Assembly (NCBI GenBank): GCA_029721515.1
Contig: CM056569.1
Location: 20,430,007 to 20,494,006, forward strand
Length of the DNA: 64,000 nt
Direction: 5' to 3'
From: Synanceia verrucosa
Taxonomy: Eukaryota > Chordata > Actinopteri > Perciformes > Synanceiidae
Shown here: piece after piece, positions 1 to 12,700 of the stretch
Layout: every line of letters begins with the position of its first letter
How positions within the stretch are numbered: position 1 is the first letter of the stretch
Notes under the pieces: model-generated
Databases searched by the model: none
Told to the model about the DNA's origin: nothing
The model's input: the letters and a program-made list of their open reading frames with translations, nothing else
Position numbers and translations under genes: made by a program

Positions 1-1266
1 CACGCTCGTGACAGCTGAGAGGCACGAGACGCAGCCGTTGACATTCTCGATAAATTGACTGACAGCTCAGCCGTTGAGGTTATTCTTCATCTTTTCAAAG
101 TACGATCAAGGTAGGTGAACAAGACAACACTGACCTTTCACAAAATGCTTATCAATAACTGACTAAATAACCCTAATTCCAAAGTATTCTAATAAAGAAA
201 CAAAGGTTTTACAAACACTGGCTGTAACGATAATGGCTGATATCCAACGGAAATCGCTGTGCTACACTGTAACGTTGATGTCCGGATAAACCGTTATCTT
301 CACTGCCTTTTCAGTTAGCCACCTAATTAAGCTCAGAGCCAGTAACGATTTAGCCATGTCACTTACAGTTTTTTCAGGAGTAAATGAGTACTGCTCTCTA
401 ATTATTGACTGTGTTTCCATCAGTGTTACATCTGACGGAAATAGCTGCGCTACACTATAACGTATGACCAATCCATCCCCAGTTAGCGTCTTTACGTTGA
501 GCTCACTATAACATTATTGTTAGTTAAAACTGTGAATTAGTAGCTGTACTTTTGTTATTTTATGCTGCTATAGTAATTTTAATTTAAATATGTTTAAAAA
601 TTACAATCCTGGGGAACCGACACCCTCCCATTATGTTAGCTTAGCAGATAACGCTAACGTCCATGGTAACGAACACCTAACGGTCCTAACGGCCGTCTCG
701 ATCAACGTTCCTCGCGCAACAGTAATGGCCAACTAACCTTTCCAGTACAGTCACTGACCTGTATCTTCACGGCTGATTCAAACTTAAGTGCCTTCAGTAC
801 TCCCACACCACAACAACTTCGTCCTGCCTCGTACTGATTCCTCTGTGGTGTGGTTAATGTTACCAGAGCCACCTATTGTACCAGAGAACAACATTAACAA
901 CAATCATGATTTCAAGAGCTTTAAATTTGTGCATTTTACTTCTCATGCTGCTGAGAAAAATAAAACATGTCATGTTTGTGAACACATAGGAGGAGTTTGC
1001 CTTCAGGACTTTCTGCCAGAAATGTTCAGATCATGATTTGGATTCAACTAAATCCTTTCTGGCAAAAAGCCCCGAATGCAAACATTTCCCATGTGCTGCT
1101 TGTTATTTAAATAGATTGATGTTACCTTGCTCCATGTAACTGTATTTTGGTATTTCTGTATTTTCAGAATGGCACTCACAGAGATCTTCGGGGCCACAAC
1201 AGCCCCGTACAAGCGCCTACCTGCAATCACTGTGAAGATTTTGGCCGTGAAAGAAACCCACAGGGT
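1..1266. other. Unassigned sequence before the gap
   Basis: I recognise no gene here. A plus-strand open stretch at 788-1036 contains a cysteine pair (CHVC) and could be a fragment of an exon, and another open stretch runs into the N gap from about 1160. Neither has a recognisable domain or clear splice sites. A host exon or an old repeat would both fit. Confidence 0.4.
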
Positions 1267-1766
1267 NNNNNNNNNNNNNNNNNNNNNNNNNNNNNNNNNN
1301 NNNNNNNNNNNNNNNNNNNNNNNNNNNNNNNNNNNNNNNNNNNNNNNNNNNNNNNNNNNNNNNNNNNNNNNNNNNNNNNNNNNNNNNNNNNNNNNNNNNN
1401 NNNNNNNNNNNNNNNNNNNNNNNNNNNNNNNNNNNNNNNNNNNNNNNNNNNNNNNNNNNNNNNNNNNNNNNNNNNNNNNNNNNNNNNNNNNNNNNNNNNN
1501 NNNNNNNNNNNNNNNNNNNNNNNNNNNNNNNNNNNNNNNNNNNNNNNNNNNNNNNNNNNNNNNNNNNNNNNNNNNNNNNNNNNNNNNNNNNNNNNNNNNN
1601 NNNNNNNNNNNNNNNNNNNNNNNNNNNNNNNNNNNNNNNNNNNNNNNNNNNNNNNNNNNNNNNNNNNNNNNNNNNNNNNNNNNNNNNNNNNNNNNNNNNN
1701 NNNNNNNNNNNNNNNNNNNNNNNNNNNNNNNNNNNNNNNNNNNNNNNNNNNNNNNNNNNNNNNNNN
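1267..1766. other. Assembly gap (500 N)
   Basis: Exactly 500 N, the usual placeholder length for a gap of unknown size. Reading frames that cross it are meaningless. Confidence 0.99.
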
Positions 1767-2456
1767 TTTTCTTATTTCTTCCAGCTGAGGTTTTGAGGCT
1801 GTTCAGTCCTTACCCTGCATGAGGTTTACCACAGAGGTCAACCCCACCAGCCATTAATACCAAAAAAAAGAGAAAGACCACATACACACACCTTTTCCTC
1901 TGTTTGGCCAAAAGAAAGAACTATGACATCACAAGTCCATCTGTGAAAAGAGCCCTTGAAAGGGCAGGATTAGGAGAAAGGAAATAGTATGCCTTGTATA
2001 TGTCAGTTGTGCTATTTAAAATGTCAAAGTTTGGTCAGCTAGCTAATTTGATGGATTCTGCATTCATCAACATCTAAGTAGCACAGATCTTCAAGTAGCT
2101 ACTCATAAAATCTACCCCTGCTTATGACAGTGTGTAAATTTAAAAATACACATAAATGTTGCTTGTCACTGTTGGAAATTACAATTTTTGTATGTACTTC
2201 TCCCATGTATATGTACACAATACACTGATGTCTTTGAAACATGTCATGTAAACATGACCAAAGATTAGAAATATTTGGAGCGAGAGAGAGGTTTTAGGGA
2301 TCAGACATGCATGTATGCATCAAGCTCCATCTAATGATGCGTTTGTATATTATCCGTGAAATCTTTAATTCCATAAATGATCAGCTGATATCCGATGCAA
2401 AGTGCGTGTTTCTGCATGTTGTGTTGTGGCATGGTGCGACAAACACTTCATCCATG
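1767..2456. other. Flank of the EnSpm element, no gene seen
   Basis: AT-rich sequence with no recognisable gene, repeat or RNA. It ends where the CACTG terminus of the transposon begins. Confidence 0.5.
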
Positions 2457-2485
2457 CACTGCAAAAAAAAGGCTGTATCCAGGAG
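2457..2485 (+). repeat. Left terminal inverted repeat of the EnSpm element
   Basis: Starts CACTGCAAAAAAAAGGCTGT and pairs with 16847-16875 over about 25 bases with a few mismatches. It is followed by a subterminal GTATCC/TATCCGGG block that recurs near the right end. Confidence 0.8.
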
Positions 2486-2775
2486 TATCCGGGAGCGTAA
2501 TACGGCCGGATATCTGCCTTGTGCCAGCAAGAGGCTGATTTCAGGAGTTTACCTGACTTGCTGTGACTTGGGCTTTCATATGCTTATCATTGTCAGCAGG
2601 GGGCCGAGTAGTGGACCTTTCCCCTCTTTGTCTCATGAACAAGCCCATTAGCACACACCTCATTTACATGGCCAAACACTTTTTATAGGTTGTACTGCAT
2701 TTTTTTTCTTTAGGGTTACATAGTCCCCTGGCTCTTTAAATAAGAGGAAACATACAAATAAAGTGCAAAAATAAT

Positions 2776-2781
2776 TTTATT
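2776..2781 (-). promoter_or_regulatory. Polyadenylation signal of the EnSpm transposase
   Basis: AATAAA on the minus strand, about 135 bases past the transposase stop codon. Confidence 0.6.
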
Positions 2782-2913
2782 GAACAGAACAGATTTAAAA
2801 ACAAATTAAAGTAGTTTACAATACCAGAAAAGAAAAAGAAATACAAAATAGAAATAAAACATGAATTACTACCCTTTGTTGGGCCACTCATGTAAACATA
2901 TGAGCCACTTGAC

Positions 2914-5900
2914 TTACATTTCTACCATTGTGCACAATGGAATAACCACGGATACTCGCTCTTTACCAGATGTGAAGGGAATTGTTGCAATACTGTGAGC
3001 ACGTCTGCTTGTTATGCGCTCAACAGGAAGGAAGCATGGTGCAATGTCAGTCTCTGTTCCCTTAGTATCCCAAACCTCCACAGGTTTTCCAAAGAAAAAT
3101 ATGTTTGGGTGGGGATCCAGCCAGAGCATTTTTGCAACTACATGATAACTGATAGAGGTTTGCATTTTCACAGAAATAACAAGATATTCTTTCACAATTC
3201 CAGGACGCACCTCCGCAGCTGGGTTAAGGACTGGCTCATCAAAGCATGAATTAGTGTCACACCATTTTGCAGAAACACATGCACGCTGCCTGGGCCCACG
3301 GCTTGCACAAAGAATGAACACTTGTGTTCTTACCCTTCTGCAAACCTTTGCTAGCGTACCCACCTGCAAGACTGAGCTGGTAGAATAAACAGCTGAGTAC
3401 ATTGTTAACAAAGCCTGTAAAACAGAGTCTGCTAATACTCTATTCTGAAATGGGGGTAATGCTTTGACCATTTCCTCATCTGGCAAAATAAGTGTTGCAG
3501 GTGACCTACAGAAATACTGTTTTATGTACATTATATCTGTAGTGTCATGGAGTGACAGAGAACCCACATCTTTTTTGGACAGGATATTAAGAAAGTCAAC
3601 AGCATAGATATTTTCAAGTGGCATTTGGAGTTGCTGACTTTGTTCAAAATGCCTCATTATTTGAACCTCAATATTTCTGTTGTTGTTATGGTACTGTCCC
3701 AACAATCCATTGAGCCGCTCAAATGAAAAACACCAAAATGCATAAACAGGGCCATAATCCAACATGCAGTCTCTCAAATGTAAATGTAGGTGCATATTGG
3801 GTGTGCACTTAAGTGGTCCATACAGGTCAACAAACTTTGTCAAAAAGGTTTGCAAGTACCTGTCTGCGACTTCCAACCTGTCAACAGAAATGACCCTTGA
3901 ACAGATGATGATGCAAGCTTGCACAAAGTCAAACCACATGTCATAGTCTTGGTCTCCAATCAAGCCTTTTAAGCAGAACAATGAAAAAATGGTGGTCCAG
4001 TTTTTCCACTGATCAGCAGTGAATCCACTAAACCCTGACGCTATTTTGTGTGGAATCCTTCCGACATCCTGTGGCATCTTCAGAGAGTCCACTCTTCTTT
4101 GAAGTTCCTCCAGTTTTTGGTCGTTTAACGATCCAAGATCAATCCACAGTTTAAAAACATACTTAGCAGTACCAAGGAGCAAGTTGTGCATGGGATCAGT
4201 GACAACAAACTGGATGGCATTGTAGTATGGCAGGAAGAAAAGTTCAGACCACCTGGCACCATATTGTGCTTCTAGTTTCTTCTGGGCTGCCTTTGTTGTA
4301 GCCTTCTCTGTCATCTTAGCAAATTGCTTGTGTGCCTCCGATGTGCGCAAAGCCCAATTTGGCCTGTCAAATCCAGAGAAGTCCGTCTTCTCACCAAATG
4401 ACGTCTTCTTGAATTTCTTCAGACATTTATTACAACCTGAAACAAGATCAAACGGGCTTTGTTATGCTTTATATCATGCAATTCGGTGTGCATGATAAAT
4501 AACATTAAGTAACAGCTTACCTCTGAGTGCTCCATGGCCAACGAAACCCCCACATTTTCGGGAAGCTGGGATATCAGCCGAGATACAGAGGAGAGCTGCT
4601 CTGTAAAACTTACATCCTACAGATGATGAGTCATTCAAGAGGACACCTTCCCACAGTTCTCGAAGTTCATCAACCAGGGGCTCAAGGTATGCATTTATAT
4701 TCATTTTAGGCTCTTTAGGTCCTGGTATTAGACAAACACAAATCATATTTTCATCCTTGAACCACTCCTCCCTTGGCAAATTCAAAACAGCAAGATAGAT
4801 GAAACCCACAGAGTATGGGGAATAATTAAAGGGTTGGTACCAGTCAACATTCATCATCAGCGCAAAACTGTGACGATCTGCAAGAAACGGCTGTCCATCA
4901 ACGTACTGAAAATCCTTCCAGACCTTCCAGTCGTATACATCCCCCATTACTCCATCAGGCATATTCCGGTGTCTCCATAGCTGACATTTCTCCAAAAATC
5001 CAGGTCTTTGCACAAAATTCTGCAGACTTTGAATTATATTCTTGTAACAGTATACTTGCTGGGGATGAAGGCGTTCTTTACCACTTGGGCTAATAAGCTT
5101 CTTCATCAAAGGTGTTCCACATTTTTGTCTTAACTTCTTTTGTCTGTGTTTGTGAAATGGAATGTAACCACATGAGTTGCTGACTGTTGAACTGCTCCTG
5201 GTGACGGTGTAAGATTCTTCCAGTGTGTATCTTGACTTACACTTTGGACACACGACGTACTGACAAAATGTGTCTCTGTTGATCTTACTCCACTTCCTGA
5301 GAGAATACACAGTCTTTGGAATTCTTTCAGCCAGCTCACTGAGTGTATCAACTCGGAGAATATGTCCAATAAGGAAAATCATGTGTTTTATACACCGCAG
5401 TAGTGCAAACACTGCATTGTCTGAGACTTTGAAAACAGCTTGCCATGCAAGGAGCATAAAGGCAAACAGTCTTACGATCAAATGCTGATCATGTTTTTCA
5501 TTGTCAGCTTCTTCATCTTCAATAGCAGTATCATCCAACATCTCCACTTCAAAAATGTCCTCTTGATCACAGTGGCTGTCATTATCCGACGACTCACTAT
5601 CACTGGCACTCAGGAAGAGGTTGAGGTCTGCCTCATCTTCAACATCAGCTGCAACACACAGAATGTGTTTTTAGAAAAAAAGCTAACTAAAACATTAGAT
5701 AAACATTACATTACCTAGTAGTACACTGTTACCTTGCAAGATGTCCTGCTCCTCGCTCTCTGCACTGAGGTCTGCCTCATCTTCAACATCAGCTGCAACA
5801 TACAGAATGTGTTTTTAGAAAAAAAGCTAACTAAAACATTAGATAAACATTACATTACCTAGTAATACACTGTTACCTTGCAAGATGTCCTGCTCCTCGC

Positions 5901-6536
5901 TCTCTGGTTGCTGCTCTTGCTTGTTTGGTTCACTTCCAATGACTGTGGAGCAAGTATGTGAAAAAAGATGCCAACTAATTGTCATTAATTCATACCAAAG
6001 ATGCGCGGTTTCAAACTCGTACATGCAGCCGTTGTAGGGTGACTATATGTCCCGATTTGCGCGAGACTGTCCCGCATTTTAATGATTTTTAATGCGTCCC
6101 GCAAATTGACTCACTGTCCTGCATTTCTGATCGACAGACACCAATTTTCAAATGTGCGTCTAAAATCACGTTTTTTTTGTTTTTCTTTTTTATCAAAGAA
6201 GAGCAAAGAAGAGGAAATGCAGTTATAACAAGGTCTGGGAAACTCATTATCCGTGGGTTAGCCGTTGTAGCAGTGTTACGACTGCGACTGTGTGCGTCAC
6301 GCTGTATCCACGAATGTATGAATACAGTTCTTAGCCCGTAATAAAACACACTTCTTACCGTGTACTGTTTCAGTTCCATCGGAGTTTATCCTCATTGTGG
6401 ATTCCACTTGGACGAGATCTTTCAACCAAACTCCATTACGAAAATAAGTTCGCTTGTGTTCATAATATGCAGAATGGGACATCTCAGCGTCACAATGTCC
6501 ACAATACTGTCTCTTCCTTTTTCTTGTTTTATCCAT
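2914..6536 (-). CDS. EnSpm/CACTA transposase (tnp2 type), five exons, intact
   Basis: Exons on the minus strand: 6536-6359, 5942-5877, 5792-5733, 5648-4521 and 4436-2914. Every junction has GT/AG, all phases agree, and the sum is 2955 nt, or 984 aa plus stop. Exon 1 opens with a basic stretch and a small Cys/His motif (CGHC followed by a YYEHK segment), as in this family's N terminus. Exons 2-4 encode an acidic linker rich in Glu, Asp and Ser. Exon 4 carries the transposase core with the block MMNVDWYQPF and the run CLIPGPKEPK. Exon 5 starts with a CxxC segment (GCNKCLKKF) and includes PMHNLLLGTAKYVFKLW, a family signature. It catalyses cut-and-paste mobility of CACTA ends in the nucleus. The start at 6536 was chosen because the Cys/His motif follows at once; the frame stays open upstream. 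Its promoter is shared with the plus-strand gene at 6778. No frameshift or internal stop was found. Confidence 0.9.
5622..5909 (-). repeat. 144-bp tandem duplication containing a transposase exon
   Basis: Copy 1 is 5622-5765 and copy 2 is 5766-5909. I see only a few differences between them by eye. The unit spans an exon boundary, so the transposase gained an extra 60-nt exon (5792-5733) that keeps the reading frame and repeats an acidic ADVEDEAD-type segment. Confidence 0.9.
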
Positions 6537-6777
6537 AGCTGTTTTCTTCGATTTGATCCTCCTCTGTGGAAATTTCTCCGTGTTCGGCGTCAAGCACTTC
6601 CTGTTTATACCGGCACGCGCATGCTCAGTAGGTGTAACCACTGCAGGCACGTGACTGCAACCAACTAATGGGCGTGAGTTTCTGGCGATACCGAGCGAGA
6701 GTAGTTTCGTTTGAAACTCATTCTCTTCTCTTCTCTTCTCAGTCTTTTGTGTTGGCTGCATTTTGTTTTCTCGGACA
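6537..6777. promoter_or_regulatory. Shared (bidirectional) promoter interval of the EnSpm element
   Basis: Only 241 bp separate the start codon of the minus-strand transposase from that of the plus-strand accessory gene, so both must be transcribed outward from here. No clear TATA box. The interval contains a CTTCT/TTCTC repeat just before the plus-strand start. Confidence 0.6.
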
Positions 6778-9700
6778 ATGGCACGAAGAGATTTAGGATT
6801 TTATGGCGGTAAGAAGAGTTTGGACATAAGTCCTTCAACTTCTACCGATTTACAGTGGGAATCCCCCAGCGCCTCTCCTGCTCCCCCGAGAGTCCTAAAC
6901 AGAATATTTGCCGCGCTTGAAAGGATAGAAGAAAGACTTGAAGAGTCGATCAAGTCGCTCCACCAGCGGCTCGACGATTTTGAGGCAGCTCATGAGTGTC
7001 GGGCCAAACGCTCGAGGTTGGACTCGACGGAGCAACAAAAACGTGGAAAAAAAACCCCAGTTTCAGTAAGTGGCCTTTAATACTTATGTGTGGATTGTTG
7101 TATTACTGAAGTAACGTTATTACATGTTCATAACTTAACATTTTTCTTTCTTCTTTTTTATCACAGGAGGCTGTCTGGAGGCTCCACAACTCCCAAGAAG
7201 ACGCCACTAAACGCTACGATGCACATTCAAGGTGAGATTACATTTTTGTTTTTGGATTATACAGAGTTGTAAAAGTGTTCCAGCCTGAGCCGGGCTGCAG
7301 GCCGTTCCTGCATTCCTGCAATTCTAATGGTGGACTTCCTTTGTTCTCAGTGTATCTTCGCCTCACAACTCAAAGGTGACGACCTTCCTTGCGCAGGAAG
7401 TCTCACTGGCCCACCCACATGTGGAGCCTGAGACTGCAGTGGGTGAGTTACTACATGGAACTAACTTGGAATTAATTTCCCTCCTTATATATGGATAGTT
7501 TCTACTGTATGTTCAGAATTGTATTATTAATTGAACCCTTTCCTCTTTAGCCTGCTGCAAAACTTATTTTGAATCAATCCGGCGAAGCTTCAATTGCCAC
7601 AACAACAGCCCTGAGGAGAATGGGAGGCGCAAAGTTGTTAATGCACTGCAGCAAAGAAAAAGAAGGGTAAGTTAAGACCACTGCTATCAGTGTATCATTC
7701 ACTCATTCCATACCCGTTTTCGAATCCAAAACCAAAATCGGAAAAAGGATAACAACGTGTTATTTCATTTCTTGTTTTCAAATAAAAAATCAGAAAACAA
7801 ATAACGGCATATTTTTCGCTGTTTTGATTTTGCTTTGAAATCGGGGGGGGCGTCCATAGAAAGTCCGTAGCACCCCCAAGAAATGCTCAACCAAAATTGC
7901 GATTGCACTGGCTGCCGGCAGGGGGTTAATAAGAGATAAACAAAATAAAGTTGTTGTTTAAAGATGCCGTTAGTGGTCCCTCTGTCTAACTACATAATGT
8001 GCATGGTTTTGTGTTTGTTTAATCTCCGCGCCCATGATAATTCCATTCTCTCATATTCTTTTTTTTTCCAAACAAACTCAAAACAACGAAAAATATGCCG
8101 TTATTTGTTTTCCGATTTTTGATTTGAAAACGAGAAATGAAATAACAATTCGTTATCCCAATCCGTGTATCATTCGTTCATTCGTTTTTCAAAATAAAAC
8201 CAAAACTAGAAAAACGAAATAACGACTTATTTTTTCAATACTTGTTTCCAGACCCAAAACGAAAAAACGGATAACGAATCATTTTTCCGATTTCCGATTT
8301 TGTGCACAATTGAAAAATGGACAAAACGGATAAGGGGCGATTGTCCAATTTACATAGTTTGATTTGATGCAAGCCGTGTGACCCGGAAGTGAACTTTACT
8401 CGAAACGAGAGCGCAACAGCGGCAACCATAGACTCTAGCCTATAGTCTGTGCCTTAAACATGAGCACACACACGTTTGTGCTGTTTAGGGAGGGGAAAAG
8501 GGTCACACTGAGGCCAGAAGACATGATCACCGAGAAAATAGCTGTCATTTTTCAGGTAAGTCACGTCAATGTACGGCCGCTGGAGTAGGCTAATACATTA
8601 TGTTGTGTTAGCTTGCCTCAGACCAACTTATAGTGTAACGTGTTTTTTTAATTGCCGTAACGTCCAGGGCTTAAAGATATTTTGGTGAAGTTTTGTAGAC
8701 AATTTTAATAGTATTTTGGAGTATGCTTGTGCAAAAAAATTAGCAGTTAACAGCCAGACATGCAAACAAACAACACGTTTACAATGAATACCTCGGGCCG
8801 GAGCAACACACAGCCTACAACAACGATGACAGAGATCATTACAATGCCGAGGTGATTCTTGGTGGACTGACTGCGGTAGCTTCATTACTAAATTTAGAGC
8901 TAACGGCAACTAAACGTAGCTGCCATTGCTAACATTAGTTAGCGCCGTCGCTAACGGCTAGCTCTGTGCTTCTCTCTCCTGACTCAACTCTGAGTTGTCT
9001 GGAGCCAAAGTTAGAGCCAGAGTTGTAGGACGTGCTATGTTGTGCACTGCGGCTGGCTGTACCACATCGCGCTGCAATGACGTCACGAGGCTACGTAGCT
9101 TCCGCTGCGGCATTTACCCCGCCTTCAAAGTAAGAGTGCTGTCGGCAGTGGAAAGGAAAGCTCAAATGAGACAAAGCCTCTTCTCAGTCCTCTGCTGGGC
9201 TCCAAGCCTCCTCTCAGTCCTCTCCGTGTTTCAGTTATGGAGAAAATCATTGTTAAAAAAAATTTAATTGATTATCAAAAACTTTGAAATTTTTAAATTG
9301 TCATTTCAGCTTCTTGATGTGATACGTGATTGATACTCTTAAAGTGCACCCGATTAATTGATTTACATTGCAAATCCTACCTGGTGGAGCCCAGCATCTG
9401 AAAATGTTTACTGTATAAAAATTTTCAGGCGCACGATTTTTCCTGCTTCAAGCCCTGAATAACGTCTCTGTGCTCTGCTACTCACCACATGTCACAATCA
9501 TTACCAAACCATAATGTTCATATGAAGTGTAAACATTGTTCGTTGTACAGGACCTTAGCCCTTTGATCATCCACCTAAAACCATCAATTGTATTATATGC
9601 TAAGGCTAAAAGTAATGCTACATTACACTGCTTATTACATTTTTAACAAGAACCGTTCTGAAAGCGACTTGAAATATTTATTTGTGCGTGTGTGCATAAA

Positions 9701-12700
9701 TGTGGGACATTTAAATAGTGTAGGTTAAAATGTGTGTTCAAATGTAAATAAATGAATAAGAACAGTGTTTAAGCTTCTCTATCCTAAACACTTCCAGGTT
9801 CCAAAGGACAGCCTGTATTTAACAGATGACACAAATGTGGCCATCTTTCCACAAGCTAGCGGCGACTTTATGTGCTTTGACCTCATTGATAAAGGTCATT
9901 ATGAAGTGCATGGCAACAGCACCTCTCTGGAGAAGTCGGCCGGGGCACTTCCATCTGGCCAGCCGGTCAGATTTTCTTTTCACCGCCCACCCAGTGCAGC
10001 TGCAAGCTCCTCCTCTTCAGTACCAAGGAGCACCCCATCCAAAACCTTTGTGAGGTAATAAAGAAACATTTTGCCAGAACCTCCTTTGTCCTAACAGATT
10101 TGCTTTCTTCTACATCATTTCTATAAGTGTGCCATCTGTTTGCTGGTAATCCCTTGTCCTGCATATTTGCCATTATCTCACCTATCCACCCCACAACTCA
10201 ACATGAAGCTTGTTTAGCCAAGGGCCTGATGACACCAGTCCTAAATTAAGTGGCTATGTTATCATTGTATATTAAGACTGGACAGTCAATCTAAATATTA
10301 TCAAAATTGATTGCTACAGAGTTCTTGCATCATATAGCATGTTGGTTATTTATAAGATACTTTTCCATGTGTTACAGAAAGTGTATGTTCCTATCAATGT
10401 TTAGGAATGTCTTCTTTGCTGATGTCATCAATGGAAAGCTGGAGAGCAGCAAGATGGTGACAGTCCGCTTCACAGAGTTTGAAGCTTGTGTGACAACAAT
10501 CACTAGCAAGGTGAAGGAAGCCCTCGGAGAACGGGAGGATGTTATTTTGACAGATAGTCAGGGGAATCAAATAATTGATTCTGACGGAACTAGAGGTAAG
10601 TATGATGAAGTTATTATTTTGTTGCAATTATTACTGTGTAAATGTGAGGTTTTCCGCACAAACAGTTCACATACTTAATAGATCTTCAAATCTGCTTTCA
10701 AAAGAAAAAACCCCACATATAGAATATAATCAATCCAAAAGACAGTAAATATATGGTTGAAAGTTAATTAAACTATAATTATAACTAATCCTATTCATTT
10801 TTATTGCAGGATCAGCATACTGGAAGCAAAATTCCAGGAAAGTGTTTGCAGTGTCTGAAGATCAAAGGGATCTGCTCCAGGTTAATAAGAGGAGGCGACT
10901 GAGGTCAGTGAAGACTATTGTACCTCTTTTCAGTTTAATTAACATTTTGTGCTAACTTTCAGATGATGTCCATAAGGCTTACATTGATTACTGTTCCTGT
11001 GTGGGTTTTTTTTTTTTCTTACAAATTTCCTGACAGGAGCCTTCCAGAGGAATCTATTAAGTGTCTGCTTGTCTGTCTGTCTTAAACAATAGGTTAAAAT
11101 GTTTTTCAGTCGCAGAGAAGATACTGGCCTTCAAGAAGTTGTAGCAGACATTGAAGATATTGTTGAGGCAGCCCAGGGGCTAAAAGATGTGTCGCAGATT
11201 ATCAAAGATCTGAGTGGATTTGGACGTTCCACAATGACAACAACCCTGTCTCTGTCAGAGGCTGAAATAGCCTCTTTAAGAGAGGTCTTCAACTGTCTTG
11301 TCTGTGAAGGTTGGTACTCCTATACTATGGATCAACATGAACATGGAATATGGGATCAGATTCTTATACATCCCAAAATGCTGTGAATTATTAGTTGGAT
11401 TACAGAGCTTTCTTCATTCATCTGCTTAACACAATGGAAATTTGTGAAATACAAGTTGTTGTTTTTTTTTATAAATTCACAGGTATTTTAAATCGACCAA
11501 TGTTCTCAACCTGCTGCAGAAGCCTGATTGGGTGTAAGGTCTGTATTATGGAGTGGAGCACAAGCAGCAGTTACTGCCCCAAGTGTCGTGCTGTGGATTT
11601 GGAGGACAACATCCACGAAGTGGCTGGACTCTGTGAGGCGCTGGCGCCACTGGAAAAGTTGCTCCTGTAGTATATGTAGTCTATCTGCTAGTGGCAACAA
11701 GCACTTTGTTTGTTCCTTCAAAGTATTGTGTGTAACAGTGCCCCATGTTCAAGATTAAAAGGAGAGTTCGTATTCAGGGATCTACCTTAAAAAAAAAACC
11801 TCCACTTGAAAAAAACCCCTCCACTCTTACAGATAAATGTAACTGTTACTTTAAAGCAACACTGTTGAGTAATAGAGAGGAGGAAGGTGGCCATTCAAGG
11901 TCATTGGGAAGATTGTTCTGCAATGTTTTATATTCTTTTGTATTTTGTAATGTTTTGTGGACTTCTGGATAGTTCATTTTAAGCACTTTACTGTGGCAGT
12001 CCACTCTTTGCTTACATGGTTTTTATACTTGACATATTTTTGACAATAAAAGAAATATTCAGAGTTCTAAACAAACTTGATATTTATTTACAATTGAGCT
12101 CACTAAATACTTTCATCAGTTTTTCATGAAGGTGAAGCAATCACTCCACATGTCTTTCAGTCACATCGATCAGGTAGAACAGTGCTTCTTGAAACATACT
12201 ATGGTCATTGTTAACCACAGAGTCAAAAAGAACAGAAATGTCAGGAATCTTCTCTCCAAACAGCTGCTCTGCACAACATCGGCCTTCCTCTGATGAAAAT
12301 GGATCAGAGCCAAAGGAAGAGACCCAAGTCAGGGAGGACCCAAACTCCTGCTCATACATTTGTGCTGCCTCAGCAGCATTGGGCAGCATCTCTGGGGAAT
12401 CCTTGCTGCACAACCACCAGCAGCGAGTTGATTTGGTATCCCTCTGCCTAAAATATGTTAATAATTTTAGTTTGGGACACGCATTGTTTTGAGGTTCTAC
12501 ACATACAGTTATTATCATAACTTACCAGGGATCCTGTGGGCATTCCACGACTGGACAACTCTGCCAAGGCCAATCTGACTCACTTGGCATGTCAGGTTTG
12601 AGATGCAAAATTTGGTGACATTATCCTGCATATCAAGTAACTCTTGATCCAGCAGGTGAACCAGAGCCTGTTTTAAGGGGTAGTTCACCCGATTGTTGAC

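Noticed and set aside
1127..1822. Open frames crossing the N gap
   Set aside because: Most of the translation is N; nothing can be inferred.
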